DNA of 17,391 nt from DASTPP01 sp035762175 (GTDB taxonomy: Bacteria; Myxococcota_A; Polyangia; Polyangiales; Polyangiaceae). The notes beneath the pieces are model-generated. The model did no database searches and was not told the DNA's origin. It was given only the letters and a program-made list of their open reading frames with translations. The stretch lies in contig DASTPP010000320.1 in the NCBI GenBank assembly GCA_035762175.1, forward strand, positions 1 to 17,391, in the 5' to 3' direction. The translations under genes were made by a program, and so were the position numbers. Numbering within the stretch: position 1 is the first letter of the stretch; the number at the start of each line of letters is the position of its first letter. This document shows, piece after piece, positions 14,851-17,391 of this stretch.

Positions 14851-15753
14851 ATGAGCCCCTTCGCCCGCCTCGTGCGGCTCGCCCGGGCGAACGTCCACCG
14901 CCTGCTCGCCCGCCTGCGCCCCGAAGCCCGCCCCGCTCCCGCGCCGCCCCCCGCGCCCGCGCCCGCGCCCGCGCCCGACGACCCGGCGGCCGCCCTCGAG
15001 CGGGCGATCTTCGCGCTCAACGCCCGGCTCGTCGAGGGCAAGAAGCAGGTCGCCGTCGCCGTCGCCGACGAGAAGCACGTCGCCAAGCTCGTCGCCCAGG
15101 CCACCGCCGAGGCCGCCGAGTGGGAGCGCCGGGCGGTGCTCGCCATCGAGCAGGGCGACGAGGCGCTCGCCAACCAGTGCCTGGTCCGCAAGCGAGAGCA
15201 CGCCGCGCGCGCCGCCGGCCACGAGGCCGAGTGGCGCGCGTACAAGGCCGCGGCCGACCGGCTGAAGGCGTCGCTGCGCGCGCTGTCCGACGAGGTCGAG
15301 GCCCACAAGCGCGAGCAGGTCCGCCTGCGCGCGCGCGCCCGGGCCGCCGCCCTGCGCGCCGCGAGCCCGCTCGAGGCCTACTTCTCCCTGGCCGGGCGGC
15401 GCCACCGGGCCGCCGGCGAGGGCGCCTTCGTGCTCGAGCCCCGCGCCCCCGGCGGCCGCCCCGTCGAGGTGCGCCTCGCGGCCGACGGCGCGGTCTCCTT
15501 CAGCGCCGCGCTCGGCCTCTTGCCCGAGGGCGAGGCGGCCGCGAAGCTCGCGCTGCGCCTGCTCGAGACGAACGCGACCGCGCTCGTGCACTGCGCCTAC
15601 GGCGTGCGGGACGGCGTCGTCGTCGTCGCCGCGACGCGCGCCCTCGTCGACCTCGGCCCGAACGAGGTCGAGGCCATTCTCTCCGACTTCGACCTGGCGA
15701 TCGCGCGGCACGTGCGCGACATGCCCCCCGCCCACAACGCACGCTCGAATTAG
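14851..15753 (+). CDS. PspA/IM30-like N-terminal half fused to a YbjN/CesT-like domain
   Basis: 300 residues. Residues 1-165 match the PspA encoded just downstream: an amphipathic first helix (MSPFARLVRLARANVHRLLA), then, after a Pro/Ala-rich insert (25-43), the long coiled coil with KKQVAVAVADEKHVAK (64-79) and EAAEWERRAVLAI (87-99), up to about the third helix. The second half of PspA is missing. From about residue 172 (SPLEAYF) to the end it matches the protein encoded just upstream. The leader also carries GAAAGGCGCGC (14830-14840), identical to the pspA leader (15753-15763). It therefore looks like a pspA copy, with leader, joined to a copy of the small gene. Retention of the membrane-binding helix suggests it can join PspA assemblies and bring the partner domain with it. 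Codons are more GC-biased than in either neighbour. Confidence 0.85.
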   Translation: MSPFARLVRLARANVHRLLARLRPEARPAPAPPPAPAPAPAPDDPAAALERAIFALNARLVEGKKQVAVAVADEKHVAKLVAQATAEAAEWERRAVLAIEQGDEALANQCLVRKREHAARAAGHEAEWRAYKAAADRLKASLRALSDEVEAHKREQVRLRARARAAALRAASPLEAYFSLAGRRHRAAGEGAFVLEPRAPGGRPVEVRLAADGAVSFSAALGLLPEGEAAAKLALRLLETNATALVHCAYGVRDGVVVVAATRALVDLGPNEVEAILSDFDLAIARHVRDMPPAHNARSN

Positions 15754-15770
15754 AAAGGCGCGCCCGTCTC

Positions 15771-16616
<846 letters not shown>

Positions 16617-16628
16617 GCGCCCCCCGCC

Positions 16629-17105
16629 ATGCCCGACGAGCCGGCCCCCCCCGACGGCCCCGCGGGGGACGAGCGGGGCGAGGGCGGCCCCCGCGTGCTC
16701 GTCGTCGACGACAACCCCCTCTTCGCCCAGGCCACCGCCTCGATGCTCGCGGCGCTCGGCGCCCGCCCCGAGCTCGCCGCCGACGGCTTCGCCGCCCTCG
16801 CCGCCCTCGCCCGGGCCCCGTTCGACCTCATCCTGCTCGACTGGGAGATGCCCCGCCTCGACGGCCGGCGCACCGCGTTCGAGATCCGCCGCCGCTTCGG
16901 GCCCACGCCGCCCATCGTCGTCGTCTCCGCCCTCACCGCCCGCGTCCGGCGCGTGCTCGGCCCCGCCTCGGGCGTCGACGACGTGCTCGCCAAGCCCTTC
17001 GACAGCGCCGAGCTCGAGGCCTTGCTCGCGCGCTGGCTGCCGCGCCCCCCGCGGGCCGACATCGACGTCGACCCCCCGCCCGCGAGCCCCCGCCGCCCGC
17101 GCTGA
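16629..17105 (+). CDS. single-domain response regulator (receiver protein)
   Basis: 158 residues, almost only a CheY-like receiver domain. Key residues: acidic pair Asp27-Asp28 in VLVVDDNP, phosphoacceptor Asp71 in ILLDWEMPRLDG, Ser100 in VVVSAL, and Lys122 in LAKPFDS. A disordered acidic/Pro-rich N-terminus (1-20) and a Pro-rich tail flank it; there is no output domain. It begins 12 bases after pspA with no promoter between, so it is the last gene of the operon. It may control the PspA proteins by phosphorylation-dependent binding, or act as a diffusible relay for a kinase encoded elsewhere. No kinase is seen nearby. Confidence 0.9.
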   Translation: MPDEPAPPDGPAGDERGEGGPRVLVVDDNPLFAQATASMLAALGARPELAADGFAALAALARAPFDLILLDWEMPRLDGRRTAFEIRRRFGPTPPIVVVSALTARVRRVLGPASGVDDVLAKPFDSAELEALLARWLPRPPRADIDVDPPPASPRRPR

Positions 17106-17108
17106 GCC

Positions 17109-17130
17109 GCCCCCGAGGGAACGCGGGGGC
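17109..17130 (+). terminator. hairpin closing the pspA operon
   Basis: GCCCCCG (17109-17115) pairs perfectly with CGGGGGC (17124-17130) around an eight-base loop, beginning three bases after the receiver stop codon. No T-run follows directly. The rest of the spacer to 17292 shows a T7 run at 17268-17274 and no gene. Confidence 0.45.
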
Positions 17131-17292
17131 AGCGAACGCCCGCGGAAACGGCGCGAAAAGCCCTGCCGGAGGCAGAGCTCCCGCGGAGCGAGCCGCTCTC
17201 GCGAGCTCGCCCGGGAGACGAAGCCCGCGGTAGCCCAGCCCCAGCGAGGGCTCTAGGGATTGGTCACTTTTTTTCCTTGCCCGGCGGTCGGC

Positions 17293-17298
17293 TAGGCT
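17293..17298 (+). promoter_or_regulatory. candidate -10 (TAGGCT) for the gene at the right edge
   Basis: TAGGCT ends five bases before the GTG at 17304. No ribosome binding site intervenes, and the T-rich stretch 17268-17274 lies where a -35 would be but is a poor match. Confidence 0.35.
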
Positions 17299-17303
17299 GC
17301 GGG

Positions 17304-17391
17304 GTGGATGCCGCCGCCTTCGCCCCCTTCGACCCCGACGCCCTGTTCGCCGACGCGCCCTACAGCCGCCCGATCCGCCGGCGCCTCGGCG
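17304..17391 (+). CDS. N-terminal start of an unidentified protein (partial)
   Basis: From GTG 17304 the frame reads MDAAAFAPFDPDALFADAPY and then SRPIRRRLG to the window edge (29 codons). The composition (acidic/aromatic, then basic) and wobble G/C are like a real gene start. The ATG at 17308 is in another frame and gives a Pro/Ser/Thr-rich translation, which is less likely. There is no signal peptide in the visible part and no family recognisable. Confidence 0.5.
   Translation, partial: MDAAAFAPFDPDALFADAPYSRPIRRRLG

Noticed and set aside
13135..15735. Minus-strand frame of 866 codons opposite the acetyltransferase, reductase and PspA-hybrid genes
   Set aside because: Antisense shadow: its composition is biased to Gly/Arg/Val/Glu and shows no family motif, while the opposite strand has clear domains.
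17268..17274. T7 run as an intrinsic terminator
   Set aside because: There is no stable stem directly before it; the nearest small stem (AGCCC/GGGCT) is over ten bases away. It may be part of the next promoter region instead.

Overview
The DNA is extremely G+C rich, with third codon positions almost all G or C. The gene content (DUF2007-like rhomboid, Gly/Cys-rich lipoprotein whose mature end reads CGGRSDLG, PspA next to a YbjN/CesT-like protein, a Stp-type PP2C phosphatase) suggests a myxobacterium, most likely of the Polyangia. That placement is inference. I see no tRNA, rRNA, CRISPR array, transposase or phage gene; the window looks like ordinary chromosome.

Layout. 1-1975 (+): the end of a membrane protein, an unknown 219-residue protein, and glutamate 5-kinase (proB) overlapping it by 8 bases. 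1976-2078: two long hairpins between convergent genes. 2075-4972 (-): a methyl-accepting chemotaxis-like protein with no sensor domain, then a rhomboid protease with its own promoter. 5329-9015 (-): a class I glutamine amidotransferase-like protein, an ATP-grasp ligase and a GCS2-family carboxylate-amine ligase, each with a candidate promoter. 9246-10448 (+): a divergent, apparently cytoplasmic subtilase. 10897-14217 (+): PP2C phosphatase, a lipoprotein with two 13-cysteine modules, a RimJ/RimL-like acetyltransferase and a FolM/PTR1-like short-chain reductase. 14383-17105 (+): a compact four-gene operon of a YbjN/CesT-like protein, a PspA::YbjN-like fusion, a full-length PspA and a lone receiver domain. 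17304-17391 (+): the start of another gene.

The most interesting unit is the PspA operon. Its middle gene is a hybrid of its two neighbours: the N-terminal half matches the PspA encoded after it and the C-terminal half matches the small protein encoded before it. The hybrid also carries a copy of the pspA leader. This suggests a membrane-stress (bacterial ESCRT-III-like) module in which the small domain is a PspA partner, sometimes covalently attached. The second interesting unit is the amidotransferase/ATP-grasp/GCS2/subtilase neighbourhood, whose enzyme types suggest synthesis of an unknown amide- or peptide-like product.

Sequence-level oddities: several gene ends carry short direct or tandem repeats around the stop codon. 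Two genes (amidotransferase and PP2C) have TTAG exactly where a TAG stop is expected, which leaves their frames open into the next gene. Several genes have a TAnnnT-like hexamer 5-7 bases before the start codon and no ribosome binding site, suggesting leaderless mRNAs.
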